From Cylicocyclus nassatus (lineage: Eukaryota > Nematoda > Chromadorea > Rhabditida > Strongylidae), in contig CATQJL010000112.1 of assembly GCA_958299035.1 (NCBI GenBank), positions 82,106,636 to 82,170,635 of the forward strand: a stretch of DNA of 64,000 nt. The letters are read 5' to 3'. Positions 43,224-56,100 of this stretch are shown here, in pieces. The position numbers and the translations under genes were made by a program. How positions within the stretch are numbered: position 1 is the stretch's first letter; each line of letters starts with the position of its first letter. The notes below the pieces were generated by a model, which was given only the letters and a program-made list of their open reading frames with translations, was not told the DNA's origin and did no database searches.

Positions 43224-44585
43224 ACTGGAGAATATGGTCCGATCTGGTAAGTTTGACTATGTCGGACACGACAGTCTGGCAGCAGAGCCCGATCTCGACA
43301 GGTCGATTTCCGCTGCCCGACTGCCGTGCCACGCGAGTTCTATGGTTTGCTTTCAATTTTTGCAATGATCGCCTATATGTTTTTTCAAGAATTTTCACAG
43401 TGATTTTTCAATGTTCAGTGCACACGAGCGATTTCTCAAAACTCGCAATAAATTTGCAAATTTTCCGGAACTAGTTAATAAACACCCGAAGAAATTGTCG
43501 CACTAAAAGCTTCGCTTTGTAATCTCTTTATCAGATCTCAATCAGGGGTATCGAATTATTCTTAAACTCAAATAGCCCAATCTTAGTCTCTATAAAAGGC
43601 GATACTTCCGAACCATAGCTGCAGGGAAGACAAACTTGCGTAACCAAGGCAATCTTGATTACTTTCTTCCTACGTACTGTCTCACAATCGGTAACTTTCG
43701 CGGGCCCTTCGCTAAATTTTAACCAAACGCTTACAAAGTGCTGATAACTCCATTCATATTTAAGCAGCTGTATTATCTGAAAGTGAATAAATGATGACTT
43801 TCAATGTCGAAAAGCTTTAGCACTGATCAAGCATGTAAGGGGTGGTCCGCGTTTGAGCTAGTCAGATGTCGAGGCCCCTTGACCAGTACAGCGAAGTGCA
43901 CATGCCTCTCCCAGCATACAAATACTTGAAACTCAAATGAACTAATAATCAGAAAAATAGCTGATCGTAATCTTATGTACATAATCAGACAATGGGAGCG
44001 GACTAGCCGGGCCCCAAAAGGCCTTTCCGGCCCATCCGCGGCTTTAATTTGGGGGCGTGGCCGTGGCCGCCCCTACTGTCTTAACGTAAAGGATACTTGC
44101 GTGATGTACGACGCATGGTCAGGCTACCCTCAATGTCCACTGTCTCGTATGTGTTTCCTTTCAGGCAGGGACGAGATCATTATGTTGTCCCAAAAACAAC
44201 CGTGGACAGCGTCTGCCGTTACCCAATTTTAAGGTTGAACTTCCTTTCCGAAGCTGCTATATCGGTGGCGTCAATTTTTGTTCTTTACTGTGCCTTGTGT
44301 GCCAGTGAATGAAAGAACAGTTCTACTGTGTACCTGTGTCCGGTATAGGCAATCAAATTTCATATGAATTAGTGACAAAGGAGCCCTATAAATGGTGATC
44401 CAAGGCCCCGTTGAGCCGAGCCAGAAACTACGGACCACCTAACAACCAGCTGCAGCTGAGCCGAGACCCACTCTCCGGCCGGGCCGCGGGAGCTGCGAAG
44501 TTCCAGCCGGAAAAGGGCCGCGGCTCGTCTGCTCCCAGTGTCTGAGTAAGTGATGCTGTTTGACTGTTTTCATGAATAGAACTAT

Positions 44586-45324
44586 ATAGGGTGAAAAATG
44601 GGACACCTTGAGAATAATCGTAAACTTTTCAAGGAAAAGAAGTGATTGAACTTTCTAATTTCAACAGATAATAGAGTATACTATTCTTTTTTCAAACGGT
44701 GTCTATATAAGGTCATTTATATACCTAATAACTTTTATACTTGCAAAATGCAAAGTTATTCGCCTTGACAAGTTATGAACTTCTAGCAGTGTTTGCGCAG
44801 TGAAACATAAACCATCCAAAGTACCACTGATGCTATGAGTGAAGACACAGTCACCGAATTCACTGTGGCTTGCTGGCCGTAACGCATGAAGTCAGGGGAT
44901 ATGGTCATTAGCAGTTTTGAGAATGAAGATAGTACGTGTTATTTACTTCTTTACAAGTGAACACATGTTTTCTGGCCACTATCTGATAGAGCTCTTTACG
45001 CACTATCCATCCAAATGTTGCTTACCTCAAGTTTCTCCTATCTTCACAAATTATAGATTGAAACATGTTTTTTTTATTGGCCAAAAATCTGCAATTTTTC
45101 AAATTTTGCTTTTTTTATCCGGAAACAAAAAGAAAACTTATACAATCATTCGCGGCGGCACACCAAGCGTTGTGGGAGAGGAGCGTTAACGCGTTGTAGG
45201 AATAATAGGCAAAGGTCGCTTATGTAAGTGACTTTTAAGTTGCAGCCTGCTGCTGTTGCCCGAAGCAAAAAATTCCAAAATGTAATGGAAATCATGCTGT
45301 CCCATTTCCCACCGTTCACCCTAT
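44586..45324. mobile_element. TA-type MITE with TAGGGTGAAAAATGGGACA terminus
   Basis: The left end TAGGGTGAAAAATGGGACA matches the inverse of the right end TGTCCCATTTCCCACCG/TTCACCCTA. About 740 bp long, with no transposase frame. It abuts the next element at 45330. Confidence 0.5.
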
Positions 45325-45329
45325 CATTA

Positions 45330-46178
45330 GGTTGTCCCAAAAGTTTTGTCCGTTTTTTCAAACTACTAACATGCACAATGAAGGCCCGAATGAGTTTCAA
45401 CATGCATTCGATGCAGCTTTTTTTCTCTTTCTTATGGATAAATTTTCGAGCCACAATCTCCTATGCTTTATTTGATAATTGCCAAAATTGTCCACCCGTA
45501 AATTTTACCTGCTCAAAATTAGGCTAATTTTTTAGAATTTTATTCCATTGTTTCGGAAAGGGCTGAGTATGGCTCAAATAGAGCAATTCTTATACCACAA
45601 CATATTAATTTTAGAATCTTCGGATCTGTTGTTTTTAGATTCTTCAAAAAATTATTTCTTCGGAGGTCTCAATTTTTGGCAAAGTCATGAAACACGCAAC
45701 TGCAGCAAATACACGAAAGCTCTTGAACTTCCTGCAAATTAAAGCATTATGCAACATATCAAGTTTGATTTGCTTCAAAAAAGCAGCTTTCTGGAATTTC
45801 CGGTAACCTTACGTGGTAGACGTAATCAAAAAGCAGCGGTTTTTCTTAAATAAACAATTGTGACGGACTTGATAAACATGGCCCATGTAATCTAAAACAA
45901 AAACATGTAGCCAAAGGCTTGCTCTACATAACAGTTACCAGCGCTCTACGGAAATATCGGTATAAAAATCTTTAAGATTCTAGAAAGATTTGGAGTTACT
46001 GCTAAGATGCTCAAAAAACCATGGCGATAACATTACCAGGATAGGTCAGAGAGCAAATATAGGTGTAAGAAAGAGGATAAAAGTCTGAATCAAATGGTAC
46101 CTAAGAAGTGCATAGATTGGCGTTCTGTGGGTTTTAGTGAGCGATGAAAGAAAAGCGCACAAAAACTTCGGCACAACC
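45330..46178. mobile_element. TA-type MITE with GGTTGTCCCAAAAGTTTTG terminus
   Basis: Ends GGTTGTCCCAAAAGTTTTG and, inverted, GGTTGTGCCGAAGTTTTTG, flanked by TA on both sides (45328-45329 and 46179-46180). 849 bp, no transposase frame. Confidence 0.55.
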
Positions 46179-48899
46179 TATAATAATATCATGACAAAAG
46201 TTTAATTATTTCAAGGGGATTCGAGCATCATTAGAGACTGCAGTAATCAAAAAACCTATGAAGGAAAAAAGAATGAGACACCGACATACAGGAGTTGTCA
46301 ATGCAGTGTTTTCGTTCATTTCGTTGGTAATCTATCACGGCTTCTCGAAACTTACGGAAAATGGCAACTTTGCAATTTTCTGAGTTCAGCTGATGTTTGC
46401 AGAAAACGCTCTTGCTTCGAAAAAGGGCTCCAATCAAACTTTTTCTACAAATTCTAGTCAGCGTATAGGAACAACTACCCCGGAAGCAAAGAGGAAAGGA
46501 CGAGCAAACTGGAAAGAAACTTTGGTTTACATACTATGCCTTAGAATCTCGTTGACGGGAAATCACAGTGCTGGAAATTAGCTCCTATATAAAGATGCAT
46601 GAGATACAACAAAAAGCGTTTACTACAAGACTAGAAGTGTTGCTTACTAATGCATTTGATACAAACCGGGATAAATGCATCTATAACGCCAATCATTCTG
46701 TACGAGGGAATTGCAAATAGCAAAACACTAATCTATCGAACATGAAAGCAGCTTCGAACCAAGGAAAGATGAATGAGAACGCACTTTTATTATAGAACAG
46801 GACTAAAAACGAGGTCTCACATATATTGTAAGACAAGGAGGAGGATCAGAGGCGGAACATATTATTCAATTGTATTCGATTATGAACTTATGATAACATA
46901 GATACAACTCCATAGAAATGATGCTGCATACGTTTAGTGCGGAAAATTCCAAGAAATCGAACAGGATCTCATTTGCAGGAGAGCGAAAGTGAAGAAAGGA
47001 TGATCACCACTAAGACGAAGAGTGTGGGCGACCAAAAACGCTATGTCCTTCTCTGACAAAAGTTTTCCGGTTATAATAATTGATCATTGGTAGAAGTACA
47101 AAACAAGCAAATTCCTTAGGACTGTAGGTCAGCGGCTTCGTAATGCAAGAAAGTAAAGGAGGCCATGGCACGAAAATTACTTGTATTACTAGTGTGGCGC
47201 AGAAAAAACAAGCTTTTTTGAAACTTAGCTGATTATACAGTCCTCATAAAATATTGCACATATTAGTGCTTTCTACCTCATTATACTGTGCTTCTCCTGT
47301 TCCTTTCAACAATTTCAAGATTCCTCATTGTTTTTTTGGTTCAGTTTTCTGTGTCTTGATACAAGCAGGTTCAGTTGAATCATCTGTAAGTTAATATTCG
47401 TATTGCAGTCCACTCGCCTCGCTCTACTTCACGACTTGCAAGATCAGAAGCTGTCATTTCAGGGGTTTCTCCTTGTTTTCTCATATTTTTTGGCGTAAAT
47501 GAATAAATATGAAATGATATATAGGGCTTATCAAACTGAGTGTCGTTTGCACCAGCATCTCCATCTTCGCGCTGGACTCTGCGTCTCTTCCACGGGGCTG
47601 CTCTCTAAGCACTTTCTCAGGGCGAGCGTGAGAAAGGCGGAGCCTCAATCGATTGGAAGTGATTAGGGAACATGTGCCGCAGAAGAGACGCGGAGTCCAG
47701 CGCGAAGATGGAGATGCTGGTGCAAACGACACTCAATTTGATAAGCCCTATACGCAATTTAGCAGCTTGTTCCGCTAACGGTACCAACGAAATACTAGCG
47801 AGATGTGTTTTGCCGCGCACAGTGTGCAGACACATAAAATCACAGACGGCTCGTCTAGATTTTGATAGACTAAGAAAAACGCTATCTGTAGCACCAGTAC
47901 CTATTCTTAACTGGTATGCCAAATTTGTTTGTCAAAAAACTGAAGCTTGCCGGCAACTCTTTGCGAAACAGCAAATTGATGATAGCGATAATCAAACGGG
48001 TCACACTTGCAGCTAATAGAACAAGATAGGCTAGCAGACATTTCTCAAGTATTTGTTCTTTAGTTTTAAGAGGCGTAAAACCAAACGAGATAATTATTCG
48101 GGAACTCATGTTTGCTTTGTGAGGACTAGAAGTGGCAGTATCGAATCTGCCTAATGTAAATATTATAGCAAAGTCGAGATGAAATCGCATCTAAAAGCGG
48201 TTTTGCGCTTTTACCCAGAACCTTGAGAAAACTTTATTACTTTGAATGGGGTTGAAAATTAGTTTGCGAAGGTTAGTCTTGTCTACCAATATTTATACCT
48301 TTAATTTCACAATTACAAGAAGTATTTAAATGCGAGCTCCAAAGATGCAAAGCACCAAAGTTCCGAAAGCCATTTTTACTCATCTCAGATAAGCGCTAAA
48401 TGAAGTTTTGAAGCTTTCTTACAGCATAATTGGGTGCGAGCGGGCTTACGCTGTACTTGAACGATCTATTGACTGGCGCTAAGATTTGACAAGGTTACAC
48501 TGAAGAATTACAAGTATTCTTACAAGTATGGTACTTTAGGGTCCCACGCCATCTCTAGGAGACCGCATACCAGTTTGTGTATCTGCCACTTGTCTTTTAA
48601 AAACCGCTTGCTGGTGCAATTGTTCCTCCTTGATGAAGTCTGAGAAGAGACTCGTCGACATTATCGGTCTTAACAGCAGACCTCCTCTTCAAGTCGAAGG
48701 TACTCCGCTGGCCCTCGTCATGATAATCCATGTTCGACTTTGAATAAATCTTGTTTCGGTGTATTTTTATGCGACTCATGTTGTCAAAGCTTAGCACTGC
48801 AGTCTATGCACTTGCTAAGCCTTGACAAGTGACAGTTCTTTACTGGGTTAAAACTCGGGCCATTTCGCTTTGGCCAAGACTTGAAAAATGAGGAGCAAA
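46179..48899. other. Intergenic DNA apart from the MITE at 47522-47750
   Basis: No gene, RNA or further repeat was recognised. The small ORFs on both strands have no family signatures. Confidence 0.45.
47522..47750. mobile_element. 229-bp TA-flanked hairpin MITE
   Basis: TAGGGCTTATCAAACTGAGT and its inverse, flanked by TA. Next come GTCGTTTGCACCAGC and GCGCTGGACTC, again inverted in the other arm. Non-coding; overlapping ORFs on both strands are mirror images. Confidence 0.75.
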
Positions 48900-50089
48900 T
48901 CTTATATATAAAGCTGAATGTCTGTTTGTATGTATGTATGTATGTCTGTCTGTATGTATGTATGTGTGTACGTATGTTCCGAATAGAAAATTCCATTTCT
49001 GAACCGATCCGGACCAAACTTGGCACACATACACTACGGGCCCCGGCGGGTGTCATAGGCTACTTTTCGTCATCGATCGATATCGATTTTATCGATTTTT
49101 ATCGATTTTTTTGCTGAGTTCACCTACGGAGCTGGGAGTTGGCACAGGGGGGTAATCGAGCATGGGGATTCCGAATACAATATTGGTTTTCAGGATTATC
49201 GATTACTTTTATCGATTTTATCGATTTTTTTGCAAAGTTTGAGCTACGGGGCTGGGAGTTGGCACAGGGGGGTAATCGAGCATGGGGATTCCGAATACAA
49301 TATTGGTTTTCAGGATTATCGATTTCTTTTATCGATTTTATCGATTTTTTGCAAAGTTTGAGCTACGAGGCTGGGAGTTCGCACAAGGGGGTAATCGAGC
49401 ATGGGGATTCCGAATACAATATTGGTTTTCGGGATTATCGATTACTTTTATCGATTTTATCGATTTTTTGCAAAGTTGGAGCTAGGGGGCTGGGAGTTGG
49501 CACAGGGGGGTATTCGAGCATGCTGATCATCCCCAAGGGGGGTGATCAGCATGCTCGATTACACCCCTGTGCCAAATTCCAGCCCCCTAGCTCAAATTTT
49601 CAAAAAATCGATAAAATCGATAAAAGTAATGGACTATCTTGAAAACTAATATTGTATTCGTAATCTGCATGCTCGATTACCCCCTGTGCAAACTCCCAGC
49701 CCCGCAGGTCAAACTTTACAAAAAAATCGATAAAATCGATAAAAGTAATGGACGATCCTGAAAACTAATATTGTGTTCGTAATCAGCATGCTCGATTACC
49801 CCCCCTGTGCAAAATCTCAGCCTCGCATGTCATAATTTACAAAAAATCGAGAAAATCAATAAAAGTAACCGATAATTCTGAAAACTAATATTGTATTCGG
49901 AATTCCCATGCTCACTTCCCCCCTGTGCCAACTCCTAGCCCTGTAGGTGAACTCTGCGAAAAAATCGATAAAAATCGGTAAAATCGACATCGATCGATAA
50001 CGAAAAGTGGACTGTGACACCCGCCGGGGCCCGAAGTGTATGTGTGCCAAGTTTGGTCCGGATACGGCGGAGCCGGGTAAGCCAGCTAG
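48900..50089 (+). mobile_element. Helitron-type element copy A with amplified palindromic arms
   Basis: It begins TCTTATATATAAAGCTGAAT directly after A and ends GGTAAGCCAGCTAG directly before T, with GC-rich self-complementary sequence near the 3' end: the TC...CTAG rule with A^T insertion of Helitrons. Next to the 5' end is a TGTATGTATGTCTG microsatellite. The core is a palindrome around 49540. Each arm contains repeated units of 118-120 bp (starts at 49164, 49284, 49403 on the left; mirrored at about 49550-49990). No Rep/helicase ORF is present; the apparent 167-residue ORF at 49139-49642 only reflects the repeats. Confidence 0.75.
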
Positions 50090-50268
50090 TAAGATGTATG
50101 CTTGCTTATGGGGATTGCAGACCACCAGGACTAGCTTGAATGAATGAGCTAGCGCTGCATACTTCAGAATCGAAGCGTTTTGTTGGCAATGCATTCCTCT
50201 TCTCGTCCATTTTTGGATAATTATTTCGCGCCGTTGATTCTGTGTCTCGCGACAGAAAATTTGTTAAA

Positions 50269-50626
50269 GGCAGTGTCCAGGCAAATCTGGGCATATAGGT
50301 TTTTTTGCCTGGAAACCGTCAAGAGGGTCCTAGTTGAGGCATTGCCCAAACAGCAGCGCAAATCCTTCAGTCACGGCTGAGAAATCCATCCCCCAGTCAG
50401 CGGCTGCGCGGTAACACTTGGGATGGGTCCCAACGCGAACACAGTGCTAAAGTGAGCGAAGTCGGTTTCGGGTTACGGTCACGTCGCAGGTGCAAGGTTC
50501 TCGGGGATGGATTTCTCAGCCGTGAATGAACAACTTGCGCTGCCTCTTGGGCAGTCCCTTAGTTAGGACTCCCTCATCAATTTTCAGGCGGAAAACCCAT
50601 GCGACCAGATTTGCCTGGACACTGCC
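50269..50626. mobile_element. MITE, GGCAGTGTCCAGGCA family (358 bp)
   Basis: Left GGCAGTGTCCAGGCAAATCT; right AGATTTGCCTGGACACTGCC. Subterminal TTGGGCAGT and GCTGAGAAATCCATCC blocks are inverted between arms. It shares terminus and internal blocks with 7509-8185 and 55529-55890. Confidence 0.7.
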
Positions 50627-51265
50627 AAGCTCTACATTGTAGTCTATAGTGCAGTAGCTTTCTATGCCACCCGTCCGTGTGTTCAATTTTTCTGATACGA
50701 TAGCCTCTAGTTGATGTGCCCCGCATGATTCACACGTCAAGCGAGCGCATATGATCCATTCGTTTTTGCGCAGACCTTATTGTGTGCTCTATAGACCTGA
50801 TGACGGAAAAAGGATTAGTTTTCAGTTACCTGTGAAATGCGACCATTTGCGACCACCGTGAAGCTAATTGCAGTTAACCTCGAGTCATTTGTAACTTAGT
50901 ATGTGAGATTACACACTAAGCCGTATTAGCGACGGCACCCATACTAGTAACTTCCCAGCAAAACATTTTCTAACCTAATAAAATGTAGAAAAACAAAAGA
51001 TATAAGGAAACAAGGAGAAAACACTGGAGCTGGTTTCGCAATTCGTCAGTTAGCGTGTATAATGTTCACTACGCATATTAAGTTACAAATGACTCGACGA
51101 TAGCTACATTGAACTTCCTCTCTTTTGAACGCCATTTCATATTCATTTTCAGTAACTGTTAACACAGAACACCGTAATCATGTATTATCACAATGATTCA
51201 CAAGTGAGATGTACTGGCAGAAATTGGCAATGAATTACGAAAACATTATCAACTTTATAGAGAAT

Positions 51266-52533
51266 CAGGGCCCGGCACAAGGTGGGCAAACAGGGTTTTC
51301 AAAAACGATTTCCCCTCTGATCCCAATAGTTTTTACGAATACCCGCTTGAGCCCAAAAATGACGCTTTGTGCTTGTGCAACGAGAGCATCGGTCACACTT
51401 CGCCTAAAACCGCTCAAAAGCGCCCAAAATGCTCAAATTCCTTTAATTACTCCTCACCTGTATCAAGATAGAGAACAGGAAGAAGAATAAGTAAGAAAAA
51501 TGATGAAGGAATGAAATAATATCAAAGTAATGCAGTCATAGTGAGAGATGTCGTTCCCGCGCGTATCGATTGACTGGGGCGCGCTTTCCATCTTAGAAAG
51601 CGAGGCTGCTGATGCGATTTTGGGCTCTAACAAAGACAAGAGGAGAAGTTTCGGAACCAAAATTTCACCATATAGTAAACTTTACTGCACAACAGATTGA
51701 TGTAAAAATTTTGAAAAAATTATGTGAATTGAAAGTTTTGCCCACCTCAGGTCGGCATTAGGTGGGCAATTGCCCACCTAATTTGGAAAAAGTCAAGCAC
51801 GCTCTTCATTCATATAAGTTTTTCATAATTTTTCATACGTTGTCCCTTAGTCCTACTGCGCGTATACACGCCAAGTCTCGCGCGATTTCGTTTTCTCTGC
51901 GCTGCAAACGAGCCATTTTTCCATTTTCTTGATAGTGAAAAATTTTCAGAAAAAAGCTTGCCACAACCTTCAGTCACATAATTTTTCAATGAAACTTCTA
52001 AGTTAAGCCCTGCATGCTCGTTTTCATGTACCTACCAAATTTCATACCGTATGGTCATCTGTGCGCTGCAAACGAGCCATTTGAATTCACATCTTCATTT
52101 ACCAGTTTTGCAAATTTTTTGGAAAAAATGCTTATCACTCCTCTCATTCACATAAGTTTTTCATAATATTTCAAACTTTGTTTCTACTAGCCCCTCTTCG
52201 TTCGCTTACATAATTTGGTGTTATATCGTTACGCCTGCATTGAGAACTGATCATATAATCATGCTGTTCAACGGTACCGCTCATGCGACGTCGCGCACGC
52301 GGCAATTAGCGGCAACGCGGCGTAGCGGCGCGAACTCTACTGTGCGTTGAGGTTTAGGAAAACTATTTCCCAATGAATTAGACGTATAAGGTAAGCATTT
52401 CGACCTTCTTTTGCTTGGACTTGGAATCTTCTTCCGGAGTTCCGCCCCGAATCTCGCAAAAACGATATCCCATTTGTTTTTTGGCCCCAAAACGATTTCC
52501 AGCTTGTCATTTGCCCACTCGTGCCGGGCCCTG
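51266..52533. mobile_element. 1268-bp hAT-like non-autonomous element
   Basis: CAGGGCCCGGCACAAGGTGG at the left and CACTCGTGCCGGGCCCTG at the right form a hAT-style inverted terminus. The flanks TAGAGAAT and TAGGGAAC look like a slightly decayed 8-bp target duplication. GGTGGGCAA recurs inside near 51740-51780. No transposase frame. Confidence 0.6.
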
Positions 52534-52594
52534 TAGGGAACACAACTAGGGCGAAGCTAGAACGCAGATGCCGCTAATAGGTGGGCAACCACAA

Positions 52595-52950
52595 GGCAGT
52601 GTCCGAGCAAGGTTGAATGTTCTTTTATCAGTATAAGAGAGTGGTCCGTTGAGTCTCAGAGAAAGAAGCGTAACTCAAGCCACAAAACGATCCTTTGCTT
52701 CAAATCTACGACCCATCTTTTGCCGGCGAAGATCACCTTAACTTACGGCTTGCAATTCCAGAGCGAAGTTGTTCTTTTGCGTTTAAAAGCTTACAGGATT
52801 TGTGTCCTCTACCCTATGCTGCGTTCACGCGTAGATGTTCAGCATAAAAAAAGCTTTGAAAAACTTATATTAGTCATTTGTGTTTTTCCGGTGCGTTTTT
52901 TGAGACAAGCACAACGACTAAAGGTAAGCATAGTTTGCCTGGACACTGCC
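52595..52950. mobile_element. MITE, GGCAGTGTCCAGGCA family (356 bp, diverged interior)
   Basis: Left GGCAGTGTCCGAGCA, right TGCCTGGACACTGCC. The interior does not pair like the other members, so only the outer 15-20 bp define it. Confidence 0.45.
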
Positions 52951-53183
52951 TTATGATGCAGTGTTTACGGAGAAAAGTCATGTCAGAAGAAGTCGTTGAG
53001 TGAACTATGGTGCAAGTTAGTTTTAATCCAAATCTTTGTATTACACGAGGTATAACTTGAACCCTCACAGCCTTGTGGTATCATGCAGAATCGCATAATC
53101 AGACCGAACAGTCTAATCGTAAGAAGGCAAAATCTACAGTATCCGGTCACTTTTAAGGGATTGCTGTTTATATTCTTACTCTA

Positions 53184-56100
53184 TTAACATCCGCCATTAC
53201 TGACGCCAAGCAACGATGGCGAAATGGTTAGGTCGGTTGCAATGTACAGTCCGTGCTCGATGATGCGAACTTCCGGATTGATGATATTGAATGGCAGATT
53301 GCCCATTCCGCTCAAGAAATTGCTTATGGGGATACCTCTTTGCAGTGCATCATTAACCAGCTGCAAATGTTTGGTTTAGCTCTATGTAAAAATTTCAAAA
53401 TGGGAAGTACCTTCTGAAGCAGTTCTTTTCCGAAATTTCCTAGATTATCAAGTGCATCTTGAGGCAACCCCAGTGAACCGGTCCTGTCCGAAAGCCTAAT
53501 ATTTCTGATTTCGGAAGACCCACGTAGTACATTTCCTTGCAGCTGCGTCGCAAGCACAACATTGGCGGCTATCGTGATAGTGCCGACCTAAACATTGTCT
53601 TCCTTCCAAATGCGAGATTGTATTTGTTTTAAGAGTGCTTCTGTTTTCATACTTACGTAGCTGAACATATGAGATTTTGTCTTCGAATTCAATATTACAC
53701 TGATTCGAAGCTGTGCAGAAACGGGGAAAAAAGGGAAGTTCTCAACAGTCTATCTTAAAAATGCTCTAGCAACCATTGCTCATTTCTTCTAACTTGTATT
53801 GTCGTAAATGGCGAAGTAAGAACCATGGACTATGAAATGCTCAAACTTATGGGAAGTTCTGGTGGACATGCTTAAATTCTCTGACTAAGAGACGCGAGCA
53901 CGCTTTGCGTACGTTTGATCAACAAGTTCATGAATGACTTCTAATGCGTTTTGGTTAATAACTATCAGGAAATCGTGAAAGAACGTGTTCAAGCCAGCGT
54001 GGTTTGACAACCTCAAACATGTTCTTATACAAATTCTAATAGTATATTTAACCAAAACGAGTCAAAACTGATTCATGAACCTGTTAATGGAATGTAGCAA
54101 AACGTGCTCTTCTTCTAGTCAGAAATCAGAGAATGAATGATACAAATCCTCCCAGCGATGATACAAATGGTAACAAGGTCTCGCAAGTCTTCCAAGCCGA
54201 AAACAGAAATAATTTTGGGTCAGTATTCGCTTTATGTAGTACGGGGAAATGGCTTCAGTACTGTCAGAATGTCAAAAATCATCTATTGGTTTGATGGGGT
54301 AAAGCTGACTTGCCCGATTGTAGGTTCCATGAATGTAGATGTCCGCATCTAGAACGAGATCTAAGCTCACCATACCTGAAAATGAGTATAGTGTAAGGAA
54401 AGGAACTTCTTGAATAGCTGCAGTATTCATAAATATATTTCATGCAAACTGTTATGATTGTAATCTCTGAACTAACCTCCGTAAGCAGCATAGATAATGA
54501 TGGATGGTGCACGAGCTGTCCGAATTTGTATGGCAACTTTCTGGTTTGGATACCTCTCTTTAACGGCTGGCACTATATCACCGAAGCAGATGCCCAAGTC
54601 AGTCAATCCTCCAGCGCCTTGTCGCTTTGATCGCCTTTTTTTCGCCGCCAATGTCAATAGAATCTTTAGATTAGGTGAATCTCGCTTTTGCTTCGAAGCA
54701 CTCGTTGTCTTTCGAGCATGCCGACGACGAGTCTGTCCATTGAACACAAAATGTGACGTACATGCATTTTCTAATCCAAACTGAGCTCACAATTTGGTTA
54801 GCTTGCAACTGTTCATCTTCATCACCACAAGTAGTCCTCAAAAGCTCACCAATTCCAGGAGTCTCTGGACCAATGCGGAGAGACAAGAACTGTTTTCTGG
54901 AAAAAAAATTGTTATTGAGACAAAAGTACTTTGCAAAGGGGAGGCGGGGAGGGGGGGGGGGGAGACGAATGCAATGGGAGATCATGAAAGCCGCGTTCGC
55001 CGAAATTGTCACAGCCAGCATCGTATTCGGCCGATATTGGGGCGATGTGCGTTTGTATTGCCGAACTTTCACGTCTACAGCTTTGCAATAGTAACTGTGA
55101 AGTGACCTGTCTGCTTCTTATTTACTCTCTTCGATCCTTCTGGCAGTGCGCTCGCTCAAACGCAGCAATGCGCTGCAAGCGCGCGTTTTCACGCCGATGT
55201 CTCGTTGTAGATCTTAATTTCCTCCATTTCACTCTACTTGTTTAAATACAACTGCATGAACACTCCGCGGCAAAGTTTATGGTAGAAAAAGTTGTCTGCT
55301 TTCAGAGTGTCCTTTTGTTCGGTTATTCCGAGCATTCTGTGAGCTTCTTACCGAAACCTTTATGATTTTCTCGATTACAAAATTTCATAAGCCATCATAT
55401 TACGTTAGCTATATAACTCTGAATAAATTTCGCATCATTTGCTTTTGAACGAAACGTAACTGACCTACTTTTGAGATGAGATAACATCTGGTGCTGAGTA
55501 ATGGTGCGAGAGTTGTCTTCTTAAAAACGGCGTTCAAGCAGATTTGAGCCTATGGGTTCTTCGCCTGGAGGCTGACGAGGGGACCATAACTAAGGTATTG
55601 CGCAAGTAGCAGCGCAAATGTCATTCACGGCTGAAAATCCGTCTCCTAAACCCTCCGCCGCTGCGCCGTGACCGAAACCGGAGAATGACTTCGCTTACTT
55701 CAACACTACTTTCGCTTGGGCCCACCCTAACCTACTCGCGAGTTAAGGTCAGGACGCAGGCGCGGAGTGTTTGGGGATGGATCGCCGTAAATAAATGATT
55801 TGCGCTGCCGCTTGGGCAGTGCCTTAGCTAGAACCCCCTCGTCAGTTTCCAGGGAGAAAACCCACGCGCCCAGATTTGGCTGGACACTGCATGCAGCGAT
55901 GTTCTCACTATATGAGAGCCTTCAGACCGCGTCAGTTGCCGTTGAGATGCTTGCCGCTTTGCAGCTGAAGCGTGTTGGTTCAGAAATTGTCTGTGGTGCC
56001 TTATAGGGAACTTACTCGCACTAATGAGGTACTTTCACAGTTTTATTTTTGTCGCCATTCTTTCCTTCTGAAGGGTTTTTTCTACATTGTAATGCACATT

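Larger units (their letters stand above)
41411..44585. other. Intergenic stretch with no supported gene
   Basis: Contains a C-run at 41814-41830 and the direct repeats at 42199 and 43168. The 150-codon plus frame at 43022-43474 shows no motif. Sequence at 42795-42850 resembles the CCAATTCCAAATCTG block of the fold-back family, so a decayed copy may be present. Confidence 0.45.

Noticed and set aside
43022..43474. 150-codon plus-strand ORF
   Set aside because: No motif, no splice context, and it contains a copy of a local 55-bp non-coding repeat.
49139..49642. 167-codon plus-strand ORF with repeated WGFRIQYWFSGLS peptide
   Set aside because: It is a translation of the 120-bp Helitron repeat units; no homology, and mirrored frames exist in the other arm.
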